DNA of 64,000 nt from Nereocystis luetkeana (taxonomy: Eukaryota > Sar > Phaeophyceae > Laminariales > Laminariaceae). The stretch lies in NCBI GenBank assembly GCA_031213475.1, contig JARUPZ010000011.1:4342863-4406862 (forward strand), read 5' to 3'. Made by a program: the position numbers and the translations under genes. Below, piece by piece: positions 1 to 13,200 of this stretch (position 1 is its first letter; every line of letters begins with the position of its first letter). Under the pieces are notes generated by a model. That model made no database searches and was not told where the DNA came from. It saw only the letters and a program-made list of their open reading frames with translations.

Positions 1-891
1 GCTGCGGCGTGCTCCTCTCCGGGGATGCGCACCTTTCCCGGCGTAACACCAGTGATGCCACTGTCGAGGAAGCGCTCGGCGCCTTCCTTGCCGATGGTTT
101 CTCTCACGGCGAGCATCTTGTCCGCTGTCACCAGCCGCCGTCGTAGCTGCGCGTGCGCCAAGTTGACGGCCATGAAATCCTGCGAGCGCGGAGGCCGAGA
201 AGGGCCAGGCAGAGGTTTTGAGGCAGGATCGTTACGGGAGGGTTGAGAAAAAAACGAAGCGTCCATCAACCCAGCACAACGTAACAGCCAGTAGCGCCAT
301 GCGAGCAAATGCGTTTAATTCCCTGTTTGGCTGGGAGATCGCTTGCAATATCTCCACGTTTTTCCTCGTTTCGTTCCGTGTGTTTACTCCTCCCCGCCCC
401 TCCTCCTTCTATGGCATACATATGGCATAACGCTCGGGCTCCACCTCAACGTCAACCCCCCCAAGAGTGCCTCGATCACTAACAAGCAAACACAATGGAG
501 GCAAACACATCAACATGTGGCGGTTTCGGTGGTAACGTGCGGACGTATGAATCGCGTGTTCAGCTATTAAATTACTTCCAATTCACCTCGCGGAGCTCCT
601 CGTCTGTCGAAAGCTTGGCGTTAACATCCTCGATGCCTCCCTCGTCCTCGAGCTGGTCAATAGCTTGCACGAGTAGCGGGCACGACAGACGGAACAGCCC
701 CGACGAGACCTTGTGCCCGCACGGGTCGAACGCGAACGCCTGCGGAAACCCGTGCCGACAGTGGGGAGACACGCCAACGGACGCTCCTGCTTTGTGCCGT
801 AGCTGGCGCTCCTCGATGCAGCGGAGGTCTCCCTCCGTGGCCGGAATAGGGGTGTACGCTTCAACGAGAGCAGTGGCCCTCGTCTTCGCTC
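1..891 (-). CDS. DUF501-family protein, internal/3' exons (gene runs off left edge)
   Basis: Two exons are visible on the minus strand, 891..587 and 179..<1. The first follows an acceptor (CACTCCAG|GA), carries 2 nt plus 101 codons, and ends at GAG|GTGAAT. The second begins after CTCGCAG with codons for DFMAVNLAHAQLRRRL, in phase. The first exon reads HCRHGFPQAFAFDPCG, then SCPLLVQAIDQLEDEGGI. This resembles the DUF501 pattern in which a pro-rich 'FPT..YLT.P' segment leads into an amphipathic helix. The second reads AERFLDSGITGVTPGKV, like the DUF501 stretch just before its usual cysteine/histidine motif, which would lie beyond the edge. DUF501 proteins have no established function. No start codon lies in the first exon, so at least one 5' exon lies further right, between 892 and 4247, and I could not identify it. 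The family call is from memory of the motif order, with no search run. Confidence 0.68.
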
Positions 892-3800
892 CTGGAGTGA
901 GCTCATCAGTGCTTCACGCCACGTGTTTGTTTGCGGAGATCACGTCGGGGATGGGTTGGGGAGTAGAAAGACAAGCGAAGGAGAGGGTAAAGGGACTGGG
1001 CTAGGCGTATTCGCATATACAGTAATAGGTTATCTTCTGCTTCCAGCTTTATTGTTCTGCGAGCAGGCAGCCATTTCATCCTGCCCCTACCGTGCTCCGC
1101 CTGGGTAGCGTGTCTGAGCGCGACGCCACTGTTTTAAGTTGGGAATAGCTAACCTCCAGGACAAGCGCGCCCTTGAGGGCAAAGGCCGATGTACCCACCG
1201 CATAAGTTTTATTTTACCCAAGAGCAGGCGGGGGTACGCCTATGCCGAGAGGCCATGAGCGTCGGCTGCTGACCGTGTCGCGTACGTCGAGCTTGAAGTT
1301 TAAGTACAGCAGTAGTGCATCACTCTGTGATGGGAAATGTCTGCTCCGCTCTAATAAACCTGCCCTTTCGGTGACGGGCCCGTCTCGTGCATTTGTTTAG
1401 GGCAAACACCGAAAGGTAGACCGCATATTGCACGGGGTACTACTGCAGCAGTATTTTGTGACACTATATACTGAAACAGCAGGGTTTGTTGGCTTTAAGA
1501 GCCCGAAGCTGAAGGGTTGGCCACAGTGCCATCTGAACCTCTACCGACATCGTGACGACGTGCTTAGAAGTATTGCCCTATCGTACTATTGCTGTATGCA
1601 CTTCCGGTACATTTATTCCGAGTAGCTTCTTACCCTACTTTGTACAGCCTACGTACACGAAAACTGCGTGGCGCGCCGGCTAAACCTGCAAACTGCCTTC
1701 ACCAACCATCGTTAACGGCCGTCACGCTCTATATAGGCTCGATTGTATCCCTTCTCGCGGCGCGCACTACACAAGTAGAACCTGGCCGTGGTTACAAGAT
1801 AACGAGACGCATATGATACTATACGAAGAAGTGGAGCCGTGTAGCAGCACAGGTAGAACTTACACATCAACATCCGCATTGATAGCACACCGCAAAGGAG
1901 CACACAAAGGGCGTTGCAGGTTACAACGTACTATTAATACCAGTATCCACTGCCTGGTAAAAAGGTACGAAGTTACCTGACCGGCCTGGAGTTTTGCCTC
2001 TTGCTGTCGGCCCAAGCATTGCGGAAGACTCCAACCCCCGACTCCCCCCCCCCCTCCCTCCCCCTCCTTCTCCTCTCCCGCCTTGTAAGCGGCCGCTGCT
2101 CGGCTAAAGCGTCACCGAACGGACGCGTTCCAGCCCAGTGCTGCGGTGCGCGATGCATGCACGCGGCTTGGCCCCCAGGTCGTGCGAGAAGTACCCTCGT
2201 GGGAGCGCCACTCCAGGCGACAGCCAGCAAGGCGCGTCGGTGAACCTAGCGTGGCGTAGCGTGAGCGCGTTATGGAGTACCAGGTACCAGGTATGTGTTG
2301 CGCACCGACAAGTGCACACTTGTAAGCTGCTTCCTTGATACTGCATGCTGCCGGTTTTAGACCCGTATATCGCTTGGATTTTTTCGCTGGGGATGTATAT
2401 ACGTCGTATTACAGGCAGTACGTATCTGTACGACGAAGCGTAAAGTGGTTCGCATGCTGGGGATGGACTGCTGTGGCGCAAGCGCTGCCGTACAATCTGG
2501 CAAGGACGAGACTCGTCGAGCAGTTCCCTTGCACGTATTCATGGCCGTACTCGTTTATACATACTCGTACATGGTCTCTACGTATGAAGATTACGTAACA
2601 CTACAGCAGTGGCGTACGTACGAACTTACAGTCTTACGAGATTAGGACAGCTCTGCTTCTGAGTATGCAAAGTTTAAGTTTATTGTTGGTCGATGCATGT
2701 GTATATGTGTAACAGAGATTTCCGTACCAAGTGTCCTCCGGCGTAGCTGAGCCGCACGACACGTCGTTGTCGTTCAAACGTGAAAGCGATTGATACAGAC
2801 AGTCAGCACACCAGTCGTGGGGCTATTACTACTGCTGTACAGCAATACCACATTGTAGATACCTTTCGAGCGGAGCAGAGAGACCACCGGGGAGAAGACA
2901 GGCGGCGCACAATAACTAATCGGACGCCGGCGAACCAACGCGTTCTACGGATACCACCTACTAGTACCAACAGGTGCGAGAGGGTATGATATGGTGGGTA
3001 TACGACTCATACGAAGTACCAGGTATCATATTGGCTGTCTGGGAGAGGGTTCAAATCATCAACGATAAGACTCAAACCACTGCGAACGTGCAGTGAGCAG
3101 GCGTTCTGGGACACATACCGGCGAGGTCATGCAGGCTAACCGGAGGCCTATCCTCATTAGGCGGGGCATGTTGTGAGTGACGCTGCCGGTAGCCCAATGT
3201 GGTAGGCGTTTGCTCGTGCAACCTTGCTTGCAACCCACCGACCTTGCAACTCGTCTCCTTGGGGTTTCCACGTCATTTGAAAGAGTGTTCCATGGCGGGA
3301 TATGGGGTTTGGATCACACAAAAAGACGTTGTCTCGATCGCGATGCGATCATACGCATAGCGATCTTCATGGCTGACTGATACAGACGCCGTAGAGACAA
3401 GACGGTAGGGTATAACAGATACGCGAGAAGGGAGCTGCTGTGCTATCCATGTTCATGTTCAGGACGCACCAGGCATGACTCTGTTGATCAGTACATACAT
3501 CTGGTCTAGGTTCAACAGGGAACACAGAACCGCTCATATATCTATAAATATCAAACCAGCTCCAAGCAGCTGCAGTAGTACCATTAATAATGACTGCTAC
3601 GAGCTATATACGAGTCCAACTCACAATGCTGGTCCCGATATGTGTATTTTTGTAGTTTTAGTAAGTATTCTCCAATTCTCCAGTAACTATAGTACTGCTG
3701 TACGTTGTAGTGCATCTGTATACATATGCTCGGGACAGATCCAGACACAAAAGATCGTTTTCCCGCCGCGATTCGATCCCCCCCCCCCCAAGAAGCCGGG

Positions 3801-4247
3801 TGGAATCGTGGAATCGGCACACACAGCAGTACTATCTACGAGGTGTATACACATAAAGGCATGGTACCAGGTGCACGGCATACCTGGTACCTGTTACGAA
3901 GTACACAAATAACGGTACGGCTTCAACCAGCATGGGGAATGTCCCGCTCGAATGAAGTCATCCAGAGGTTTTCGACCGATCAGAAAAGTACCGGCAAGGA
4001 TTCCCTCTCTCTCCGTAAGCATGAACACTAAAAACGCGACATATAAGAACAAACGTCAGAGCTTAAGGCGGCGGTATAACCGCCCCCTCCTTCAGACGCC
4101 TCTATCAGTTAACAGGCCTTTCACGGGAGATCCCTTGCGCCACTTGCGCTGAGCCTCAGTGGTGCTCTGACATCGCGATAGCACCACGAGCTAGCCAGTA
4201 CATCATCGCTCAATATTCGACCATGCCTGTACAGGCGGGATTTTACT
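892..4247. other. gene-free stretch between the DUF501 exons and the pseudouridine gene
   Basis: No reading frame here has a codon pattern, family motif or splice context that I can defend, although a 5' exon of the DUF501 gene should lie in it. Visible structure: copies of the ACCAGGT/ACCTGGT motif (2280-2292, around 3010, 3868-3894), runs of GTAC-rich sequence, a C10 run near 3781-3790, and several CAGCAGT/ACTGCTG clusters. Confidence 0.4.
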
Positions 4248-7200
4248 CTACTCTTCCCCGCCCTCCACCCTCCACGGGTTGACGGCCTTCGGTCCGTAGC
4301 CATTTGGCAGGAGTGAGAGCACATGCCCCGCGCCCCCAGATAGGAGTTTCTCCGGGTCACCAAAGATCTCTCCCAGTGACTCAGGTACGGCCTTCTCGTC
4401 CATAGCGCTTTTTTTAGCACACAACTGGTTGTTGTCCCCGCGCGGGGAATAGAAGGAGCAACGGGGAGGGGGGAAGACTTGTGCTGGTCAGAGTGTGGTG
4501 CAGCTAACAGTCGCTGAGAGAACCGTTCTCGCAACACAGAGTGCTACAACAAAACGCACGTCAGTACTTGAACAAACGGGAATAAAACGTTTTTAGCTCG
4601 ACTTTCGCCCGAAACATAGGAATACCACGTGTTAAAACAGGAAATAGTGTAGGTCACACCATGCCCAGGAGAAGAATCTGAGCCAGACATAAGATGAGAG
4701 CTTAATGGGGGGTGTTGCGTATTGGATACTGTACACAGCTGGTGGTTCGCGAAAATAAAAACCCGAGCACGCCAAGCGCCTCTATTATCGCAGCTAAAAA
4801 ATGATATCCCCGCCCTCAAGAGAGCACCGTCAACGTACGATAGAATGCCTTATGCAGGAAAAGTACTTGTGAGGCACAGTAGCAAGGCAACGACCGCCTC
4901 TCGAACCGAAATGGAAACCCATTCAAAAGCCAAGGCGCGCGCATCAGCTCACCAATCCCAGGCACAGACTATCTTGAGTCGACCAGCCGAGCGCTAGACC
5001 CCCGACCATTCCCGCCACCAAGCAGTCGCCGGCTCCGGTGCAATCCACCACATCGCCTCCCTTTCTTCGAGAACCCAGAGGAAGCGCCGGGTAGTGCTCG
5101 GCCGACAGAGAAAACCACAGGCCCGAGCCAGGCGGACACTCTATTAGGGCATCGTCAATGGGACCGGTCGTACGACTGTCGTTTTCGGCAGGTCGAGGTG
5201 ATGCCCGCCGCGCGGATGCTAGGACTACCCCTGCGCTCCCCATGGTGACGGCCACGTGCCTCGCGCCGTCGATTAGCGGCATCGGCGAGGCGCGTGTTAC
5301 GGCAGAGCAACCTGCGTTGATCGAGGTGCGGCAAAAACAGAGAGGAGGGCATTACGGACACGACGAACTGCCGTTTGTGCTCGCGCGCGATGCTCTAGTG
5401 GCGCTGTGATAAAGTTTCCCGCACATACACAAACTTGCACCAGGAATATGTACGACAACGTGCGCCATTCCCCAAAACCCACCTCCTCCGCCGTTGGGAG
5501 CAGACCGTTCACCCGTTTTCAGCATGGCCGCCAATACAGCGGCTAAGGGAGGTCCGAGCGGCCGAGCGTCCACCAGCTCCCCGTCTGCTATCGCCGCCTG
5601 CGCCAGCGAGTGTCCTTCCCTCAGGGCCGTGCCCACCGCGCTTACACTTCCGCTTCTCAAACGTGACGCCGTCGGAGAAGAAGCCGATCCGGCTGGCACC
5701 CCCGACGCTCGAGTATTCTCCTCGGCAGCCGACGCCATCGCTGCCAGTTCGTCAAGGTTGGGAGTGGTGAGGGCGATAGTTCCGGCGGCCTGTTTAGGCA
5801 AGCAAGGGCCACGCACGACAAAAAAAATAAGGTTTGAGGGTGGTCACAAGAGCTGTGCGGACTTGAATTCCCTCACCGACCAAATACATATAACTATATA
5901 TAGAACCATTTGTAGATATCTCAACTCTCTGAGCGTGCTCGGTTGGTACATCCCTGGCCTCTCAGAGCGCCCACTTGGGAACCGCCTCCTTGTAATACTT
6001 GGCAGACCTTTCCAGCGGTTCTTTGTTTTCTCCATTTCTCTTGGCACTTTGAGTCATTTTTCCCTTTTTTCTTCTTTCGTTTCGTGTGAGTGCGTGTACT
6101 CCGAGTACGGCACCGCGGGCGAGCGCGGCACCGTCGCGTGCCAGCGGGTGGTGGCGGGTAGAGGGGGGGTTGCAAGGAGCGCGGACGTCGTTTTCGTGGC
6201 TAGGCGTCGCGTGTGCCTCGAGACACGAGGGAAGCATGAATGGGCTCTGTCTGGCCTCCTGATGTCGTTCCGGAAATAATATGTACGAGTATATAAGGGT
6301 CGTTGTGATATGCAAAATAAATTCAAGCGGTGCTTATTTTTGCAACGAAACTAAAAATCAATGAGAGAGCGACGCATTCCGAGTACTAACTTTGCCGAGC
6401 TGGCGAACGAAGGCCACGGTGAGCACCGGGCTTCACGTGAGGCGGGCGACGGGGCTCACTGTGGGAGAGAGGGAGGAAAGCTTTACCCGGACCCAATCGA
6501 TTGCGAGATGGTCGCGAGAGGGGCGGACGGCGTACGAGGCTAAGAGAGAAGCTCTTCTGTTCAATTTTTTCCTTTTTTTCTCTTTGACCGGGTGTAGGGT
6601 GTTCCAATCAGGCAGGAAATAATTACACGAGAGAGGACGGGGATTTTTTGCTTCCCGACATTTTGGGTTTCACTTTAATTGTTTTTGCTGTGCTGCTGTG
6701 CGGTGCTGTGCTTTCTCTTTCGTACATACGAGTACAGACATAGGCCATACCAGGTATCAAAAGGGAGAAGAAAATAAGTACCCTACCTGGGGCATGTACG
6801 TACGCGACATCCGCGGCGCGAAGCGTATCTGGCTTCCGAGCAGTTTTCTCCTGAAGCATGGCGGGACTCTTTGGCATTATCAAGTCGCCAGTTTGCAACT
6901 ACAATCACATAAAAAAACTACATAGTCGCTTCGCGTAATTTGATGTACTTTTCTTCCTGAAACAGCGTAGCGGGCGGCGTAGGCCGCCCGCGAAGCGAAG
7001 CGCCTTGTATATACATACATATGTACGCTCCATTGCGGATAGGTGAGTACCTCAGGGACCCACGCGGCCAAGAGTGGTGAGGAAGGTATGTCGTCGGGGC
7101 ATCCTAGATTTTTCCACAAGCGATCCCCACTGCCTCTTGGGGTCCGCGGCAGCTCCGAAGCAGCTAGCGCGGTGAACGCAAGCCGGAATGACAAGTAGGA

Positions 7201-10200
7201 GGCCGCCGAACCAGGACCTACTCAAAAACAAAGGGCAGCATAGAGAATTTGAACAAAACTTCAAAGAGAGAACCAGGCTACGAAGATGCGTGTAAACTTA
7301 CCTCGGCCAAGAAGGGGACACGAGACTTTGCCACAGAGGTGGGTTCGAAGACGAGGGGAACGTTCCTGAGCGAGCACAGCCTTGCTACACGCGCGAACCC
7401 GTCCGGCGGGAGGTTGCCGTCGACCACGACCACCGCCGCCCCGTCGATAACGTCACAGTGCCTGTCCACGAAGTCCTGTCAACGCCGAAAGGATAATCAC
7501 GGGTTATCGTGCAGCGGGGCAGCCCCTTCTTCAATACAATGGCCCTGGTAAACCATAGTCCCAACCTAAACCGAAGCGTGCAGTACTGTGAGCTTCAACT
7601 ACAACAAGCTCGGCCTTGTGCGCACCTCATGTGGTGGCTCTCCGTCTAACATCGGCCCGACAAAATTACTACATTCAATAGAGGACGCGATGCACCCCAA
7701 CAAGCGCGACTTCTTGGATCACAGAGCGTAGCAGGTTGGGACACCTGCCTCAAAACATAACTATAGACAGGATCAACTCAAAAGCTTGGCAATATGTTGG
7801 CGAGGGCAACTTGCTGACCAACCCTTCTACTGCTGCAAAAAGATGATTCAACGCTAAATCCAAGTAATGTCCCTATCAAAGCTCGGGGGCAATTCGAAAG
7901 GAGTTCATTTCGAGCTCACCGCCGTCATCCTCTCCATCACGCGCATGTCTGCGACCGCCGTCACTAGGTCTCCGTCGTCGCCTAGAATGGCCACGTAGCT
8001 CGCGGTTCCAGGAATTGTGTCGCTACCGTCTGCGCGGCTTCCCGGCCCCGCGCCAGACACCACCTCAACCGTTGCCTCCGCACTAACGCCGACGTCTTCG
8101 CAGCCAGCTACCAGCGCCCTACCCACAAGATCGTCGCCGACTGCAGCAACGAGAGTCACACCAGCGACGCCACTTCCGCCGCCTCCACCGCCTTCGTTTC
8201 CGCAGCAGCCGCCGCTGCTGCCGCTACTGCTGCCACCGCCGCCGTCGCAGTCGGTTGCACTCATCGGGCTCTGATGCCCGAGCAACACTCTCGCGACACC
8301 CTCCGCTACGTTCCGACCAACGCCGCCGAAGCTCTGCCGCGTCTCGCCCGGGTTGGATGTGCCTGGACTGAGGGCGGTTCCAGGGTAAGGCTTGGAAACG
8401 ACGTCGGCCACGGCGCCGCCGAAAATGGCCACTCGGCCCGGTCGATGTGGCGCTACCGGCGCCGACCGCGACCCCGCGGAAACCTGGGGTGCCGACGCAC
8501 CGGGGGGGGGGATGGACTGGGCGGGCCCATGGCGCGAACGGTAGCCCTCTAGCGTGGCGAGCTCGATCGCGATATCGGCCCCTACCTTTGCGTTGTGTCG
8601 AACCTTCAGCGGAGAGCCGAAAATGATGTCAAAACGAAAAAAAAACAGTGTCGACGCAGCGCGCGATTACTAGAGTTTGAGTAGGCGTCCAAAACCGGCG
8701 TTTCGGACGTGTCGAGTCCTTGCGTGGCGTGAGTGTGAGCGGTATTTTGCAGGAGTCGCTCATGAGGAAGAAACACGGTTTCGAATGGGAATGCGCGGCC
8801 GGCCATGTTTTATCTCTGCACGCGATATTGGATCCCGTGCATTCTGATCCGAGCAAGCGTAGAGCACTTGCCTTCAGTATACGGTCGGCAGACGTAAAGG
8901 CTCCATAGACAACATCTTCATAAAAATAAAAAATAAAATCGCTCCAGCAAGGGAGTGCAACCTGACCGCACACGCTTGCCACGTTTTGCTGCTGGGATGT
9001 ATTGCCTATCTAAATTCTTCGGTACCCCCGCTCCTGTCTTGGACACCTCGCTCGAGAGTGCCCGTGCCACCAACAATCGTAGAGCAGAAAAAAACACAAC
9101 CAAACGAAACTACTGTATATCGGAAATACGCACCCGCACCGACCGTCGCCCTCACCAACGCGACATTGCTCTTGAGCGACTGTCCTCCCGTCGTCTCGTT
9201 CACACTGGCCAGGACGAACGGGGTGACATCGCGTCCTTTCAAGCCCTTCGCGTTGGCTTCTTCGAGCGCGAGATGGATCGCAGCGTCCACTCCGCCGCCC
9301 CCGGTCATCGGTGATGGGTTCGGCACGGCGACGACCATACCATTCTGCAGGCCGAGATCGAACCCAGCCTTTCGGGGGGAGGGGGGGGGGGGGGGGGGGG
9401 GGGGGGACGAACAGCGGAGAAGCACAGTGGGGATAAGAGCTGAAGCGGAAGAAAAATAGTTGGCGTGCCTTGTCTTGCGACAGTGTGCTCCCACTCCTTG
9501 CCTAGAACAAAAACCAGAGTCGACAAGTCAGCCCAAGCACCTCCGTCTAAGCCAGCAGAGCATGCGGGTGGGCGACAAGCGCGCGAAGCCTAGAGTGCGG
9601 AGAGTGCAGTGCAGTCGGCAGACATGATATACCTCCCAAAGACACGGGACAAATGACAAACAGAACAGCGACGTGCTCTTCAGCAACACAGCGCGTGGTC
9701 TGTGTCAGCGGTTCCGTTGTGAGCATTCCCCCCTGCTGTATACACGAAGGACGTACTCGGGCGTGCGCTATGATACACCACGCGACCCGTTCGGACACGC
9801 CATCCCACCGCTCACCTTTGCAGCCGCCGCCACTTCGGACGGCCTGTTCAGCCTAAGCGGGGACTGTACTCCGCTGGACGGGCTGAAAAACGCCGGAAAT
9901 TCGTCGGTACCGTAAGAGATTACCGGCACTCCGTTCGTCTCCAACACCTGCCGAGGCGAGATTCGTAGCCGGAGAGTTGAGAAAAAAAAGTACGAAAACG
10001 CGTCTGCGTTTCTTCGGGGAGGGCAGGCGTTGCGAAAAAAAAAGGAGCGATCAGGAGGCAACAACAAAAAAACTGGACAAAAAAAGCAAAGTCAAAGCGT
10101 CCTTGGGGGGTTGTATTACCTTTTTCCCCTTGCACGGTGGAATGTTCCACCCACGAAAATCTGCGACAAGAATCACCACAAAAAAAAACGCGAACAAGCG

Positions 10201-13200
10201 GCAATACAACACAGCAACCCCGTTCTGACCTCCAGAGTCTTCTCGACGTCCAGGATGGACTTCACCCCCGCGCAGACGACGACGACTGGGGTCTGCGCCA
10301 GTTCCGAGAGATCGGCGGACACATCGAAAGTCGATTCCGCGCCCCTGTGAACGCCTCCCATGCCCCCCGTCACGAAAACTTTCACCCCCGCCAGGGATGC
10401 CAGGTAGGAGGTCGACGCTACCGTTGTCGCCCCGTCAACCCCCTGCAAAAAATATCGGGTGACCACGAGCATGTAGGAAACGAGGCCCGAAACGATTTTT
10501 CGGCGCCGTGTGGTTGCCGGGGCGAACACAAAAAACACAGGGTGTGCCCATTGTATGCACGCGGGGAACGGGTAGTCTTTTGGGCGGAGGGAGGGAGGGA
10601 GGGCCCACGGCATCGTCTGCTCCAGCAAGGTTGTTGGAAACAACGGGAAAAGATGGGCGGGTATTTCCGCGACTACTCCGCGAGCTCCAACATGGAGGCA
10701 GGGAAAGCGTGCTGCACGTTTCTAATTTTGATGACGCCAAAAAAAAAGGGTGCTCCAAAAAATGCCTGGAGCCCCCGCCGTGACGCTTGGTAGTACATGG
10801 TGAGGCGTTTTCTGAGAAACAGCCCGGGCGTTTGTGTCCCCGGGTTTTGAAAGACCAAAACAAAACAAAAAAACGTAACCACGGGACAGCTATCGATCAA
10901 ACGACGAGCAGCTGGACAGCGCCGCCACCGCTGCGCGCCCAGAGCCGCAAACGGGAACCAGCGGAACTACGTTTCTGGGCCTCGTCCTGTTGGAGCGTGT
11001 TTTTGGTGTACAATTGCTGCGCCATGGCGAGACAGCTGCATATCGGCCGCCTCGACCCAAGCACTCCGTCGGGAGCACAGCTAGCTCCAATTGCAGCAAC
11101 AGCAGCATCCCGCTGTTCCTATTTGTTTTGTTTCCTTCACTCGAGGTCGACTTCAGACTCCTGTTCTTGGTTTTGTTTTTTCCCACCCGAGGTCGACTCC
11201 AGACTCCAGAACGATATCATACAAATATCATACTGTACGCGCCTATCTATAACAGAATGATGCAGCCGTACTGCTGTTGTTGCTGGGTGTGGTACGTCAA
11301 GGGCTAAAAAAGTGGTACTCGACATACGAGTACGTCGTACTACGCGTAGACGACACAGCAGTAACGTATTTGAGCCTGATCCCTGATCCGGTTTTTTTGT
11401 CTCTCGTAGGCGGTACTACAGCGACGTGCAGTAGTAGTAGCAGTAGCAGCAAGTACCTGGTAGCGTATTGGAGCCTGATCCGGCGTCTTCTGTTTTGTGA
11501 CCGAAAAAACCACAACTGGATTTTCAGCGAAATAAATCTTGCGATATTGCACGAGACATCACAGTGAACAACGACGACTACCACCTACTACCGTCTAACA
11601 CCCAGCAAAACAGACAAGCTGACGACACTTATAAATGTATCGTGCTGCGTGAGTCCCTAGCGACAGCTATACTATCTCACAAGCAAAAAAAGTGGGGCGA
11701 GAAGGAATCAACAACTGCCACACGACACCTTGGGCATGCGCATAAACTGAGGCATGGAAAGGAACGCCCTCCGCGACGACACCCCGGGGCGGCGTTAGGG
11801 TTTCCATCTTGACCGTGTCGACGTATCGGGCGATACATCATGACTCAGTGGCTTTCTGGTAGTCTATCGTTCAGGTCGAATGGCGCTTTTCCCCTACCTG
11901 TGCGATCGCCACGGCTAGGTCGCGTCGGGAGCACTTCCTCGCTCGAGGTCCGGCCTTCGCTAGCGCCTCCAGCTGCTCCGACGTCAGCCCGACATGCGGG
12001 CGGCCCGCGAGGATGGCGACCGTCGCCGGAACGGCTCCCCGGGCGCGGATAATGTCCTCGACACCCCTGCGGTCGGCGACCAGAGAAAGCGATTGCGGTG
12101 TTGCGAGGAATGCTGACAAGCCGATGAGAGACAACGAGGCACATGATGAGCAGGAGACGTATTCAGCCTGTCACCTCGTTGCTATGCAGCTGAGTCGACA
12201 GAGGCAGTACTGACAGTTAACACCGCTACTGACGGGAGTAGGTAGGAGAGGCCAGAGGGTGTGGCAAGATTCTCTAATTTTGTAGTAGAGACGGGAACCC
12301 ATGCTACTATCACCTTGAGTACGATTTTCTCTTCTCTCTCTGCTCTTGTTTCGTGATTTTGGCCTTGTTTCTCTTTTTTCCTTCCCCCCCCCCTGTTCCC
12401 GTCCTTCCCTGTATCTTCCTCTCCTTCGTGTTGCTTCGTCCGTGCGGCAGAGATCTGTTCCTCTTGACCGCGTATGATATTATTTTTGAAGCCTCTCTGA
12501 AGCCTCTCTGGTTCCCTCGCGCCATTTGTATGTTTTTTCTTTGATTTAAATTATACCGTATGTTTGTTCCTATTTTCTGATCTGGCTTGAGTTGTTGTTG
12601 TACTCTCGTGCCCGGTACCTTGGCATTTCACTTGTTTTTTTCCATTAATTTGCAATCGTTTTTGTTTAAAGTTTTTCTGCAGTCTGGTGAACCCATTGCT
12701 AGTACCACTATTTCTCCAGAATAAGGAATCAGGACGGACGCTGGGTAAATTGATGTAGCTGCCTAGAGTAGAAATAAGTGAAGACGGCACGAAGCGACCC
12801 CGAGAAGATGGGAGTGAGCCGAACAGCAATGCTGTGACGTGTGCTAAAAGCTTTCCGCACGAGACGATAGCCGAAAAAATTCGTTTAGACTCCTTTGCTG
12901 TGGGAAATAATATGGCGTGGGCCACATGCATGGGGAAACATGACTGAGAATCGCCCGTCGTGTGTTTATACTGCTGCAGTCACAGAGGGGCACTACTCGG
13001 TGAAGCGCAACCACAGCAGCACTCGTAAGTGACTGCTGCACCAGTGCCCAGTACTTATTCTACAGCAATCACCCCTTGACACTCTATAATGGTGGAGCTG
13101 GTGTACCATGCGCATAGCAGTCTACCTCTAACTTGTAGCGTCAACATACTTCAAACGGTGTTTGGAGTCGTGGCATCCCAAAAATTGCATCCCGAAATAC

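Noticed and set aside
5494-6279. 261-codon plus-strand frame
   Set aside because: It lies opposite exon 8 of the pseudouridine gene and continues into repeat family D. It is a shadow frame with no motif.
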